Shown here: positions 21,085 to 31,944 of the stretch, in pieces
How positions within the stretch are numbered: the first letter of the stretch is position 1
How the letters are laid out: every line of letters begins with the position of its first letter
Assembly: GCA_933228675.1 (NCBI GenBank)
Contig: OW121740.1
Span: 7,567,442 to 7,631,441, forward strand
Reading direction: 5' to 3'
DNA length: 64,000 nucleotides
From: Stomorhina lunata
Lineage: Eukaryota; Arthropoda; Insecta; Diptera; Rhiniidae
The notes under the pieces: generated by a model
What the model was told of the DNA's origin: nothing
What the model saw: only the letters and a program-made list of their open reading frames with translations
Database searches by the model: none
Program-made: the position numbers and the translations under genes

Positions 21085-23000
21085 ATTAAAAAAAAAAATT
21101 CTCAAAAAAAAAATTTTCGATACAAATATTTTTCTATAGAAAAATTTTTGATTTTCTTTAGAAAAATTTTTAATAAAAAAGATTTTTGATAAAAAAATTT
21201 TCTTTAGAAAAATTTTAGATAGAAATTTTCTATAGAAAAATTTTTGATAAAAAAAAACTTTCTATACAAAAATTTTTGATAAGAAAATTTTTTGATAAAA
21301 TAAATTTTCTATAGAAAAATTTTTGATAAAAAAATTTTCTAGAAAAATTTTTGACAAAAAAATTTTCTAAAGAAAAATTTTTGATAAAAAAAATTTCTAT
21401 AGAAAAATTTTTGACATAAAAATTTTCTATAGAAAAATTTTTGATATAAAAATTTTCTATAGAAAAATTTTTGTTATAAAAATTTTCTATAAAAAAAAAA
21501 TTTGATATAAAAATTTTCTATAGAAAAATTTTTGATAAAAAAATTTTCTATAGAAAAATTTTTGATAAAAAAATTTTCTATAGAAAAATTTTTGATAAAA
21601 AAATTTTCTATAGAAAAATTTTTGATAAAAAAATTTTCTATAGAAAAATTTTTGATAAAATAAATTTTCTATAGAAAAATTTTTGATAAAATAAATTTTC
21701 TATAGAAAAATTTTTGATAAAAAAATTTTCTATAGAAAAATTTTTGTTATAAAAATTTTCTATAAAAAAAAATTTTGATATAAAAATTTTCTATAGAAAA
21801 ATTTTTGATAAAAAAATTTTCTATAGAAAAATTTTTGTTATAAAAATTTTCTATAAAAAAAAATGTTGATATAAAAATTTTCTATAGAAAAATTTTTGAT
21901 ATAAAAATTTTCTATAGAAAAATTTTTGATAAAAAAATTTTCTATAGAAAAATTTTTGATATAAAAATTTTTTATAGAAAAATTTTTGATAAAAAAAATT
22001 TTCTAGAAAAATTTTTGACAAAAAAATTTTCTATAGCAAAATTTTTGACAAAAAAATTTTCTAAAGCAAAATTTTTGATAAAAAAATTTTCTATAGAAAA
22101 ATTTTTGATAAAAAAATTTTCTATAGAAAAATTTTTGATAAAAAAATTTTCTATAGAAAAATTTTTGATAAAAAAATTTTCTATAAAAAAATTTTCTATA
22201 GAAAAATTTTTGTTAAAAAAATTTTCTATAGAAAAATTTTTGATAAAAAAAATTTCTATAAAAAAAATTTTGTAGAAAAAATTTTTGATATAAAAATTTT
22301 CTATAGAAAAATTTTTGATAAATAAATTTTCTATAGAAAAATTTTTGATAAAAAAAATGTTTGATATAAAAATTGTCTATAGAAAAGTTTTTGATAAAAA
22401 AATTTTTTTACGAAAAATTTTAATAAAAAAAATTTTCTATAGAAAAATTTTTGATATAAAATTTTTCTTTAGAAAAATTTTTGATATAAAAATTTTCTTT
22501 AGAAAAGTTTTTGATAAAAAAATTTTCTTTAGAAAAGTTTTTGATAAAAAAATTTTCTACAGAAAAATTTTTGATAAAAAAATTTCTATAGAAAAATTTT
22601 TGATAAAAAATTTTCTATAGAAAAATTTTTAATAAAAAAATTAATTTCTTTCAAAAAAAAAAATTTCTATAGAAAATTTTTTGATAAAAAAATTTTCTAT
22701 AGAAAAATTTTTGATAAAAAAATTTTTTATATAAAAATTTTTAATAAAAAAATTTTTCTTAGAAAAATTTTTGATATAAAAATTATCTATAGAAAAATTT
22801 TAGATAAAAAAAAATTTTGATATAAAAATTTTCTATAGAAAAATTTTTGATATAAAAATTTTCTAAAGAAAAATTTTTGATATAATAATTTTCTATAGAA
22901 AAGAAAAGAAATTTTCTACAGAAAAATTTTAATAAAAAAAATTTTCTATACACAAATTTTTGATATAAAAATTTTCTATAGAAAAGTTTTTGATAAAAAA
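21085..23000 (+). repeat. 30-bp AT-only-biased satellite array (~60 units)
   Basis: The unit centres on AAAATTTTCTATAGAAAAAT followed by TTTTGATAA; TTTTCTATAGAAAA is a palindrome inside each unit. Central copies (about 21540-21720 and 22080-22190) are near-identical; the edges are degenerate. Two plus-strand open frames (22015-22275 and 22315-22620), rich in K, F, I and S, are translations of the repeat. The array splits the 24-bp satellite into two. Confidence 0.9.
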
Positions 23001-24868
23001 AAGCACAAAATGGGTATATCCTTGAATATAAACTGAGATAAAGATTTTAATAGAAACTAAAATATAGACATAGACCGACATATAGACTCAGACATTAACT
23101 AGGATATAGGCTCATTCATAACTTAGATATAGACTCAATCATAAACTCAGTTATTAACTGAGATATAGACTCAGTCATAAACTGATAAATAAACTAAGAT
23201 ATTTACTGAGATATAACCTCGGCCATAAACTGAGATAAAGACTTTAATAGAAACTGAAAAAGAGACTTCAATATAAACTGAGATATATAAACTAAAATAT
23301 AGACTTAAATATAAAATGTGATCTACCTATTCGATATTAACTGAGATATACCCTCAGATATAAACTGAGATAAAGATTCTGACATAAACTGAAATATAGA
23401 CATAAACCGAGATATAGACTCAGACATTACCTAGGATATAAGCAAATATAGACTTAGACATAAACTGAGATAAAGAATCAGATATAAACGGAAGTGAAAA
23501 TAAACATTAACTGAGATATACACTTAGACTGAGATATAGACTTAGACTGAGGTATTTATTCAGCCATAAACTGAGATATATACTTAGATCAACTAAGATT
23601 AACTTGGATTTAGACTCAGACTTAAAGTGGGATATACCTTTAGTCATAAGCTATGATATAGACTGAGATATAGATTCAGATGCAAAACGGAGATATAGAC
23701 TCAGGCATAACCTTATAAAGACTTAAAATAAGATATATACACAGCAATAAACTAAGATATATACACAGTCGCAAACTGGAATATTGAATCAGACAAAAAC
23801 GAGATATAGAATAAGATATTAACTCAGATGTTAACTGATAAACTAATAATATAGACTGAGAATATTAACTAAGATATAAGATATAGATTAAAACATTAAC
23901 TGAGGAATAGGCTTAAGACATTAATTGAGATATATACTCAGATATAAGCTGGGGTCCAAACTGGGTAAAAATTTTGATATAAACATATATGAAGACTAAG
24001 AAACTAACAGAGATATCGACTAAGAAATAAATTTATATATAGACTGAGATATGGCCTCGTCTTCAATAAATAGACTCAGACATAGTATGTTTTTTTCTAA
24101 TCAGACATAAGCTAAGATATAGGGTAATACGTAGACTAAGATATAAACTGAGATATAGATTCTGATATACTGAGATATAGACTAAAACATTAATAAAGAT
24201 TTAGTTTAAGAGAAATACTGAAACATGGGCTGAGTTATAGTCTCCGACATAACTGATAAAGGAAATGTAGACTAAGATATTGAATCAGATATAACTGAAA
24301 TTTTAAATCAGACAAAAACGAGATATAGAATAAGATATTAACTCAGATATTAACTGATAAACTAATAATATAGACTGAGAATATTAACTAAGATATAAGA
24401 TATAGATTAAAACATTAACTGAGGCATATTTAGGCTTAAGACATTAACTGAGATATATACTCAGATATAAGCTGGGGTCTAAACTGGGTGAAAATTTTGA
24501 TATAAAGACTAAGAATATAAGACTAAGAAACTAACAGAGATATCGACTAAGAAATAAATTTATATATAGACTGAGATATGGCCTCGCCTTCAATAAATAG
24601 ACTCAGACAAAATATGTTTTTTCTACTCAGACATAAGCTAAAATATAGGGTGAGACATAGACTTAGATATAAACCGAGATATAGATTCTGATGTACTGAG
24701 ATATAGACTAAAGCATTAATAAAGATTTAGTTTAAGAGAAATACTGAAACATGGGCTGAGTTATAGTCTCCGACATAACTGATAAAGGAAATGTAGACTA
24801 AGATATTGAATCAGATATAAACAGAAACCGAGTTTAATTTAGACATAAATCGAGATATACACTTAGAT
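23001..24868 (+). repeat. Degenerate 24-bp satellite, central block with 526-bp duplication
   Basis: Half-units ACTGAGATATAG and ACTCAGACATAA alternate with heavy variation. About 23790-24310 is repeated at about 24316-24836: the anchors TCTCCGACATAACTGATAAA are at 24241 and 24767, 526 bp apart, with few differences, showing recent local amplification. Confidence 0.8.
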
Positions 24869-26048
24869 CAGTGTTGGGCAGCATAATAACAAGTTATATT
24901 TATGACAACAAGAACATCTAGAACTGGTGATAGAAAAATATAAATGGTACCTTTCTCTGACTTACATTGAGAAATAGCTAAAAATGTGGACTTATAGTAC
25001 TAAAATTCCTTAAAATTTCCAAACCAACTTTATCCCACCTGTTCCAAATTTTTTCTCCATGTACTTTTTTTCGCTCAATGAGGCGTAACAATTTCGCGAG
25101 TAGTAATTGTTACTTAAATAAACTATAAAAAATTAAAAAAAACAATATAGAGAAAACAGTTAAATAAATAAAGGTGGGAGCACAAAGTAGCGTGTGACGG
25201 ACATTTTTAAACCGAAGATAGACCTAAGTGTGACGGCGTCTAGGAAAAGGGGCAGGTGGTTAAGTAAGAGAAATATGTATTTGCAATAAATCACATTAAT
25301 ACAATTGTATGACATTTATATAAAAATACTAAAATATAGACATATCTATAAAAAAAAACGCATGAAATGTCTAGTATATGGAGAAAACAATTAAGTGGTA
25401 ACAGTGGGCAAGAAAAGTAGTTGCAAAGTTTCGGAAATAAATCAGTTAAAATCTCTTTATTAGAAAGAAACGGCATAAGTAGACCTAAATAGGCTAGAGT
25501 TATTAGAATATACATAAGAATTTAGGAGAGTAGTGGTTTCGATTTTCGCCAGAGACTCTGGTCTGCTACACTAAACTGAACATGAGAGCTTTGTCGACGA
25601 GTTCGTAATACACAACTAGAAAATAAATTAAACTTTTAAAAAAATTAAATGTGGGAGTTAAGAAAGGGAACAGAGTCTAGATTAGCTTAAGATCAAAGTC
25701 TTAGTAATTGTGTTAATCCTTATCTCAATCTGAATCTTCAAAATTGTTTGTGAAACTCTCAAATTTGTGAAAAAATGACGAATAATATGAAAAATTCTGA
25801 TTTTATTTTTTTGTCTTAAAAATAATTAGAGATATAGACTTTAATATATTCAAGATCATTTACAATTCCAATATTTTATCCACACACTTTGTAAAGTTAA
25901 AAAAATCTCACTATTATTACCCAGTGTAAGCAATTTAAAAGTCTATCAAGCGTTAAATTGGGGAGTTATGTTAAGTTTTTCGAGAGGTTGGTAACTAAGA
26001 TATAAGCCGAGATATAGACTGGTATATAAACTAAGTTTTAGAGATATA
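24869..26048. other. Non-satellite DNA within the array, possible hAT remnant at left edge
   Basis: The left edge CAGTGTTGGGCAGCA at about 24870 resembles the terminus of the MITE at 29071 (CAATGTTGGGCAAAG), but no matching right end was found. The rest is AT-rich with no coding frame. A few satellite half-units return at 25980-26048. Confidence 0.4.
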
Positions 26049-27312
26049 AAGAGTGTTCTAAATAAAATTTGTAGTTGGATTTTCTTAAATAAAAATTAAA
26101 CCTTTTAATATAAAAACTCTACAAAATACGCAAATATAATGACATATTATACAAAATCATTTAGCATTGAAATGTTTACTTAGTACTCGGGTTTTGCAAA
26201 ATTATCGACTTTTTTCGGAAACCCTCCCATTAAAGATTTTACAGTTGCTTCTGATACCTTTTTGGAGCATGTGTTCCACCTGCGCTTAAAATCAGACATG
26301 TTCTTGGAAATCTTTCCTGTGTTCTTCAATTCCTTTTTTACCAGAGCCCAATACCTTTCCACAGGCCGAAGTTCTGGACAGTTAGGATTTGCCTCTCGTG
26401 GTACAAAAATGACATTATTCTTTGAGTACCACTCAAGTGCCTTTTTTCCATAATGGCATGATGCCAAATCGGGCCAAAAAAATGTAGTCACTCTGTGCTC
26501 TCTTAAAAAGTTTAACAACCGTTTTTGTAGGCACTCCTTTATATAAATTTCTGTGTTTATTGTGCCAGATGCCACAAATACTTTACTTCTTTTGCCACAA
26601 CTGCAAATTTTGTTTGTTTTTTTGTGCGAAACTCTTGCCGAACATTGCCCCGTTTATCAGCAACATAAAAATCTGGACCAGGAAGTTGAGAAAAGTCTGC
26701 CAGTACGTATGTTTCATCATCCATCACACAACAGGTGTATTTTTTTATAAAATCAGACTTCAATTTTTTCGCTCGTTTTTTTGCTTCTAAGTTCTTTATA
26801 GCATTGCAATCTGGAACCTTTTGGACTTTGTATGTCTTCAGTCCAGCATAAGCTTTGACTCTATGTGCAAAATTCGTAGAACATTTCACCGTACGAGCTG
26901 CTTTTCTTAAAGAAGTGTTAGGGGCTCTTCGAAAGAGTCGCTCGACTTCTTTTGCCTTACCAATATCTGTAGGACCTTTTTTCCTCCCTGATCCAGGGTT
27001 TCTTTCAATACTCAGGTTTTCCTTATACCGTCTGATGGCATTAGAAACCGTTCGAGGGTCAACTTTCAAATTTTTAGCTATTTTTTTAAAAGTCCATGAC
27101 GGATTTTTTTGAAAAGTTTTAATTATATTTCCACGAACTTTTTTTTCGCAGTCCATTTTGATTGAAATAACTATTGAAAATTAATAATTTCTAAAATAAT
27201 AGTATCTGACATATCTATAGAAACTAACTTGATCAAAAAAAAAAAATATTTCTTGCATTATGGATAAATTTGGTCTAAAATAGTAAATGCATATTTTTTT
27301 TAGAACACTCTT
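26049..27312 (-). mobile_element. Tc1-like DNA transposon, 1264 bp, TA target duplication
   Basis: The left end AAGAGTGTTCTAAATAAAAT is matched in reverse complement at the right end (AAGAGTGTTCTAAAAAAAAT), about 14 bp perfect then decaying. TA flanks both ends (26047-26048 and 27313-27314). The element interrupts the 24-bp satellite. It encodes one transposase on the minus strand, which is broken. Confidence 0.85.
26180..27156 (-). pseudogene. Broken Tc1/mariner-superfamily transposase
   Basis: The protein begins at 27156 with MDCEKKVRGN and an N-terminal helix-turn-helix region (residues ~15-55) that includes the GRKKG linker. The catalytic core shows the first aspartate in CVMDDETYVLADF and, in another frame, the second aspartate in WPDLASCHYGKK and the glutamate in ELRPVERYWALVKK. 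The second acidic residue is 36 residues before the glutamate, which suggests a DD36E-type Tc1-like family. The two frames (26557-27156 and 26180-26575) are offset. About 26600 a conserved stretch is missing between KFA and CGKRSK, so a deletion with frameshift has destroyed the gene. Confidence 0.85.
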
Positions 27313-27315
27313 TAA

Positions 27316-29420
27316 TCAAGCTAGAATAAGTATTGAGACTTCATTTGGGACAGAAACTCAGATATAAACTGAGATATATAGAAAAAATATAAACCTTCCA
27401 CTTGAGTCAAATTTCCTGTGACCTTTTTTTCATGGTAATTTAATTTCCCTATAATAAACCAACAGGGGGATTAATTTTATGTGAAAGGAAATTTTAATTG
27501 AAAATTTAAATTTATTCCCCATTTTCAAAGTTTGTTTAAAATAAGAGAGAAGTGAAAATTTCCCGTGGGGAAAAGTGTAAAAATTAACAATTCCCCATTT
27601 TCGAAGTTCGTAAATTTTCCCCGTGGGAAAAATTTAAAAGTTTACCGGGAATTTGAATATGAATTGTTATTCATATTTGGTCTGAATGACTAAGACATAA
27701 TCTAGGATATACCCTAAAACATAAAATGAGATATAAATTAATAAATAAACTGAGATATAGAATCAAACAAGATATAAACTAGAATGCAGACTATGACATA
27801 GAGTATAAATAAAGACTCAGATATCAACTGGGATTAAGAACTACATAAAGATATAGGTTAAAAAAGACTGTAGTATTAACAGAGATATAGGCAGAAACAT
27901 AAACTTTGATATTCTCAACCGTAAACTAAAACATACACTGAGATATAGATACATACACTGAGATATAGATACATACACTGAGATATATGTATACTTAGAT
28001 ATAAAATTATATACAGATTTCAATATCTCGGTCTAAACTGAGATATAAACTGTTATATAGAGTCAAGATATAAGCCGAAATACAGACTTAGATCTACTTA
28101 GACATAACAAAGACTCGGACATACAATAATATAAAGTCTAAGACATTGATAGTAACTGAGATAAAGGCTGAGTCATAAACTAAGAAATTTCTGATCCATA
28201 ATTTGAAATATAAACTGATAATGAAACAAACACTGACAAGTAGACTCAGACATAAACGGGGATATAGTCTGAGTCTTAGACTTAGGCATAAACTGATATA
28301 TAGGCCTAAATAATAGCTGATTTTAGAATTTAGATATATATTAAAAAAAAAATGAGATACAGATTCTGTTATGAACTGAAAAATAGACTCATACATTAAC
28401 TAAAATATATAGAGAAGGAATTAACTGAGATAAAGACTCAGATGTAAACTGAGATATATACTAAAGCACAAACTTAGATTTAAAGTGCGATATAGAGTCG
28501 GGTAACAAACTGCGATATAGGCAAAGACAAAAACTAAGAAATGTACTAAGATATATATTAAGCGAAATCCAGATTTAGGAATAAACTGAGATATAGGCCT
28601 AAATAATGGCTGATTTTAAAATTGTGATATATATTCAGACACAAACTGAGATACACACTCTGTTATGAACTGAAAAATGGAGTCATAAATAAACTAAAAT
28701 TTAGATAAGGGATTAACTGAGATATAGACTCAAATGTAAACTGAGATGTTAACTAATGGACAAACTAAGATTTAAGGTGCGATATAGAGTCAAATAACAA
28801 ACTGCGATGTAGACTAAGAAAAAAACTAAGATATATATTAAGCGTTATGTAGATTTAGGCATACGCAGAGATAACGACTGAGCTATCAACTAAGATATAC
28901 ACCAAAAATATATGGGGTTTTAGATTGAATTATAAAAGGAATATAGACTAACAAATAAACTGAGATATTCACAACTTTTAGACGAAGATATAAACGACTC
29001 AGAAATAAAATTGAGTTATAGACAGAGACACAGACTCAAATTAAGACATAGCCTGAGATATAGTCTAAAGCAATGTTGGGCAAAGTCTCTCTAAGTCTCT
29101 CTTACTTTGTATTTTGCCTACCCCTAGGGTTAGCAAAATTAAAAATCAGAGAGACTTTGCCCAACATTGGTCTAAAGTAGAGAATCGGACATAGAGTAAG
29201 ATATACACTAAGAGATGAACTAAGTTATGGACTGAGATATAAACTCATAGATAAATTGAGAGGCAGTTTTAGACGAGATACATATAAACGGATTACACTC
29301 TCAGAAAAAGATTAAGATATAGGCAGAGTTAAAAAAAGTCTTGAAGATACAGAGTTATAGATTAAGACATATCATAAAACTGAAATATGGACTCTAACAT
29401 AGTCTTTCTAAATTTTTAAC
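27316..29420 (+). repeat. Degenerate 24-bp satellite, right block
   Basis: The same ACTGAGATATAG / ACTCAGACATAA half-units continue to about 29400, with a non-satellite interruption at about 27380-27660. A 293-bp higher-order repeat is visible: 'GGCCTAAATAATAGCTGATT' at 28303 recurs with changes at 28596. Minus-strand open frames at 27841-28396 are repeat translations. Confidence 0.75.
29071..29169. mobile_element. 99-bp hAT-type MITE with 8-bp target duplication
   Basis: It begins CAATGTTGGGCAAAGTCTCT and ends with the reverse complement of the same sequence. GTCTAAAG is duplicated exactly on both sides (29063-29070 and 29170-29177); 8-bp duplications are typical of hAT elements. The interior is a short unrelated spacer. 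It sits inside the 24-bp satellite. Confidence 0.9.
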
Positions 29421-29539
29421 AACAAAACAAATTTTCTTAATAAACCAAAATATTCCTTAAACGATATTGTAATATATTAAGAATCTAAAAAAGTTTTAAA
29501 AAAAAAAATGCTGACTATTTTTATAAAAGTTATGATATA

Positions 29540-30570
29540 AAGTGTAAATTAACCCCCTAAAACATGAACGAAAAATATAGTTATGAAGAGCTTATATACC
29601 AAGCCTTTGATAAGACGCTATGGGCTTATAGTAGAAATTTTGTTTGGAAATGTTAAAATGTAGGCTCGTCATAACTATATTTTTAGTCGATAATTTGGAG
29701 AGTTAATTTACATTTTATGTCATAACTTTCCTAAAATTTGCTAGAAAATTTTTCTAAAAACCTTATTAGATTCTTAACATACTGAAAAATCGCATAAAGA
29801 AAATTTTGTTTAATTATGTCGATTCATTTTTATGTTAACAATTTAGGATGTCAAAAATTTTAAATAAAAAAAATAAATTTGAAATTTTTGGTAAATTTAC
29901 TTTTTTCATCATAACTTCCGCAAAAATTATTCAAAAGTTTTAGCAAAAATATCTTTAGAATCCTAAAATATCACATTATATTATTAAGTAAGTCTTCTTG
30001 TGCTAAGTCCATTCGTTTTGAAGAAAAAAATTAACAGAGTCAGTTATATGCCACCCTGTTGATTAAGACCTATCTTGAAACTGAAATATAGAATCTGACA
30101 TAGTCTTACTCCCTTATTCATAAGCGATTAAAACAATTATCAAAGGCTTATAGTAGTACTAACTTTGTATGGAAAATATGATATATAGGCTCGTTATATC
30201 TTTATTTACCGTTTATGATTTAGGGGCTTTATTTATATTTTATATCATAACTTTCCTAAAATTCATTAGAAAATTTTTCTAAAAATGTTTTTAGATTTCT
30301 AACATAGTACAAAATCGCATAAAGAAATTTTTGTTTTATTAAGTCGTTTCGTTTTGTTGTTAAAAATTGTGAAAATCAAAAATTTTAAATAAAAAAAAAA
30401 AAAATAAATTTGAGTTTTTTGTTTAATTTACTTTTTTCCATCATAACTTTCGCAAAAATTATCCAATTTTTTTCCAAAAATACCTTTAGATTCCTAAAAT
30501 ATTACATTATATTATAACGTAAGTTTTGTTGTATTAAGTCGATTCGTTTAGATGGAAAAAATTAACAAAG
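29540..30570 (+). repeat. Diverged tandem duplication, 525-bp offset
   Basis: CATAACTTTCCTAAAATT occurs at 29721 and 30246, and ATCGCATAAAGAAA at 29789 and 30314, both 525 bp apart. Shared blocks run through 'CTTATAGTAGAAATTTTG', 'AAATTTTAAATAAAAAAAA' and 'TTTACTTTTTTCATCATAAC'. Inside each unit TCATAACTTTC..AAAATTA recurs, indicating an older internal repeat. A further partial relative lies at 58653-58790. It is non-coding. Confidence 0.7.
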
Positions 30571-30632
30571 TCATTAATAAACTTAAACACAGAATTGGTA
30601 GAATAGGATATAGTTTAAGGGTTATATTTATA

Positions 30633-30958
30633 GCCTGTTTCACGATTTCGAAAGAAAATCTACTCGAAAGAAAGTGAGTTACTCGAATTCGAATTAATTT
30701 TGGTTTCACTATTTCGAAGACTTTCGTTCGTTTTTATTCGAAAGCAAAATATCAAGTGACTCATTATGACATTTGCTTTCGTATTGCTCGTAACTTGTTC
30801 GAAATAGTGAAACAGAAATTTGTATGAAAATACTTACGTTTTCTTTCGACTTGTTTTTCGACTTATCTTTCGCATAAAATAAAGTTAGTGAAACGAAAAA
30901 AAAATTTCTTTCGTATAGGATAAGAAAGAAAGCATTCTTTCGAGATCGTGGAACAGGC
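30633..30958. mobile_element. ~326-bp MITE-like element with CGAAAG-rich terminal inverted repeats
   Basis: GCCTGTTTCACGATTTCGAA at the left is matched by the reverse complement of the right end (GCCTGTTCCACGATCTCGAA). TTCGAAA/TTTCGAA motifs fill both arms. No ORF is present. Target duplications are not clear, so the superfamily is unassigned. Confidence 0.6.
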
Positions 30959-31675
30959 CATTAGTCTAGATTATGGACTCGGACAAAAACTGAGCTAAAG
31001 ACTTAAAACATGACACTACGACATAGAATAGGCTTATCAACAGTATCTGAGTATAGGATCATTATAATCCGAGTGTAGGGTCCCCTAAAAAAATCACCTA
31101 CCACGCCCTCCAATAACAATATTGCAATTTATAATTGATACGAGAAAAAAAGGCAATAATGTTAATAATCATTTGTGAAAAATGTGTGTTGTTTTTTTCT
31201 GTCAAGTCTGTTTTCAAGTTCTCAAATAGGATTTTCCCTTTGCATATAATAAAGATTATTTTCTATATATTTGAAATAAAAAAATTGAGTAGAAAACCTA
31301 TTAAAAAAATGCAAAACGTTTTGTTTTTAACTGCAAAAGTTCGCACGTACCAATAAAACGATGAATGAATGACTAGAACAGAAAAAAAAATTAAATAAAA
31401 ATGTTGCAAATAAAACAATGAAAAACTTAAAAAAATAGTGACAGGCTAAAATTTAATGCAATTCATTTAGTTGTAACAAGTAATTCAAACAAAACGGTTG
31501 AGATTTAAAAATAAAAAATCCGAAAAAACGGTTACAAACTTTTTTCAAATCTCAATATATTGTTACTGATATCCCGAGATATTCAGGCAAATTGGCTTCA
31601 TTTATCTTAAACGATTATTATCTATTTCGTTTTGCTTTAAATTTATATAAAAATTTAAAGAAATCCCAAATCAAT
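30959..31675. other. Upstream region of Snmp1, nothing firmly assignable
   Basis: A last satellite-like stretch (30975-31000) is followed by AT-rich DNA up to the Snmp1 start. No clear TATA or initiator element was identified. The 5' UTR and promoter must lie here or further upstream. Confidence 0.35.
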
Positions 31676-31944
31676 ATGCAAATTAATCGCAATAAACTTT
31701 TAATCGTTTCCGGTGCGGTTTTCTTTTTTGCCATCATCAATGGCTGGGTAATATTTCCGAAAATCTTGAAATTTATGCTCAAGAAACAGGTCAATCTGAA
31801 ACCGGGTTCAGATGTACGCGATTTATGGTCTAACACCCCTTTTCCTTTACATTTCTACTTTTATGTTTTCAATATAACAAATCCCGATGAGTTTTTGAAA
31901 GGAGCCAAACCGAATTTAAATGAAATTGGACCATTTGTATTTGA
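31676..31944 (+). CDS. Snmp1: Snmp1 exon 1
   Basis: Encodes residues 1-89 plus two bases of codon 90. It contains the first membrane helix and the [11 protein letters not shown] motif. The donor is GTAGGT at 31945. Confidence 0.9.

Noticed and set aside
22015..22620. Two open frames encoding K/F/I/S-rich repeats (MTKKFSIAKFL-type)
   Set aside because: They are translations of the 30-bp satellite, which is free of stops in one frame. The same repeat continues well outside the frames.
24869..26048. A complete hAT element starting CAGTGTTGGGCA
   Set aside because: No matching inverted right end or 8-bp duplication could be found, so only a possible remnant is noted.
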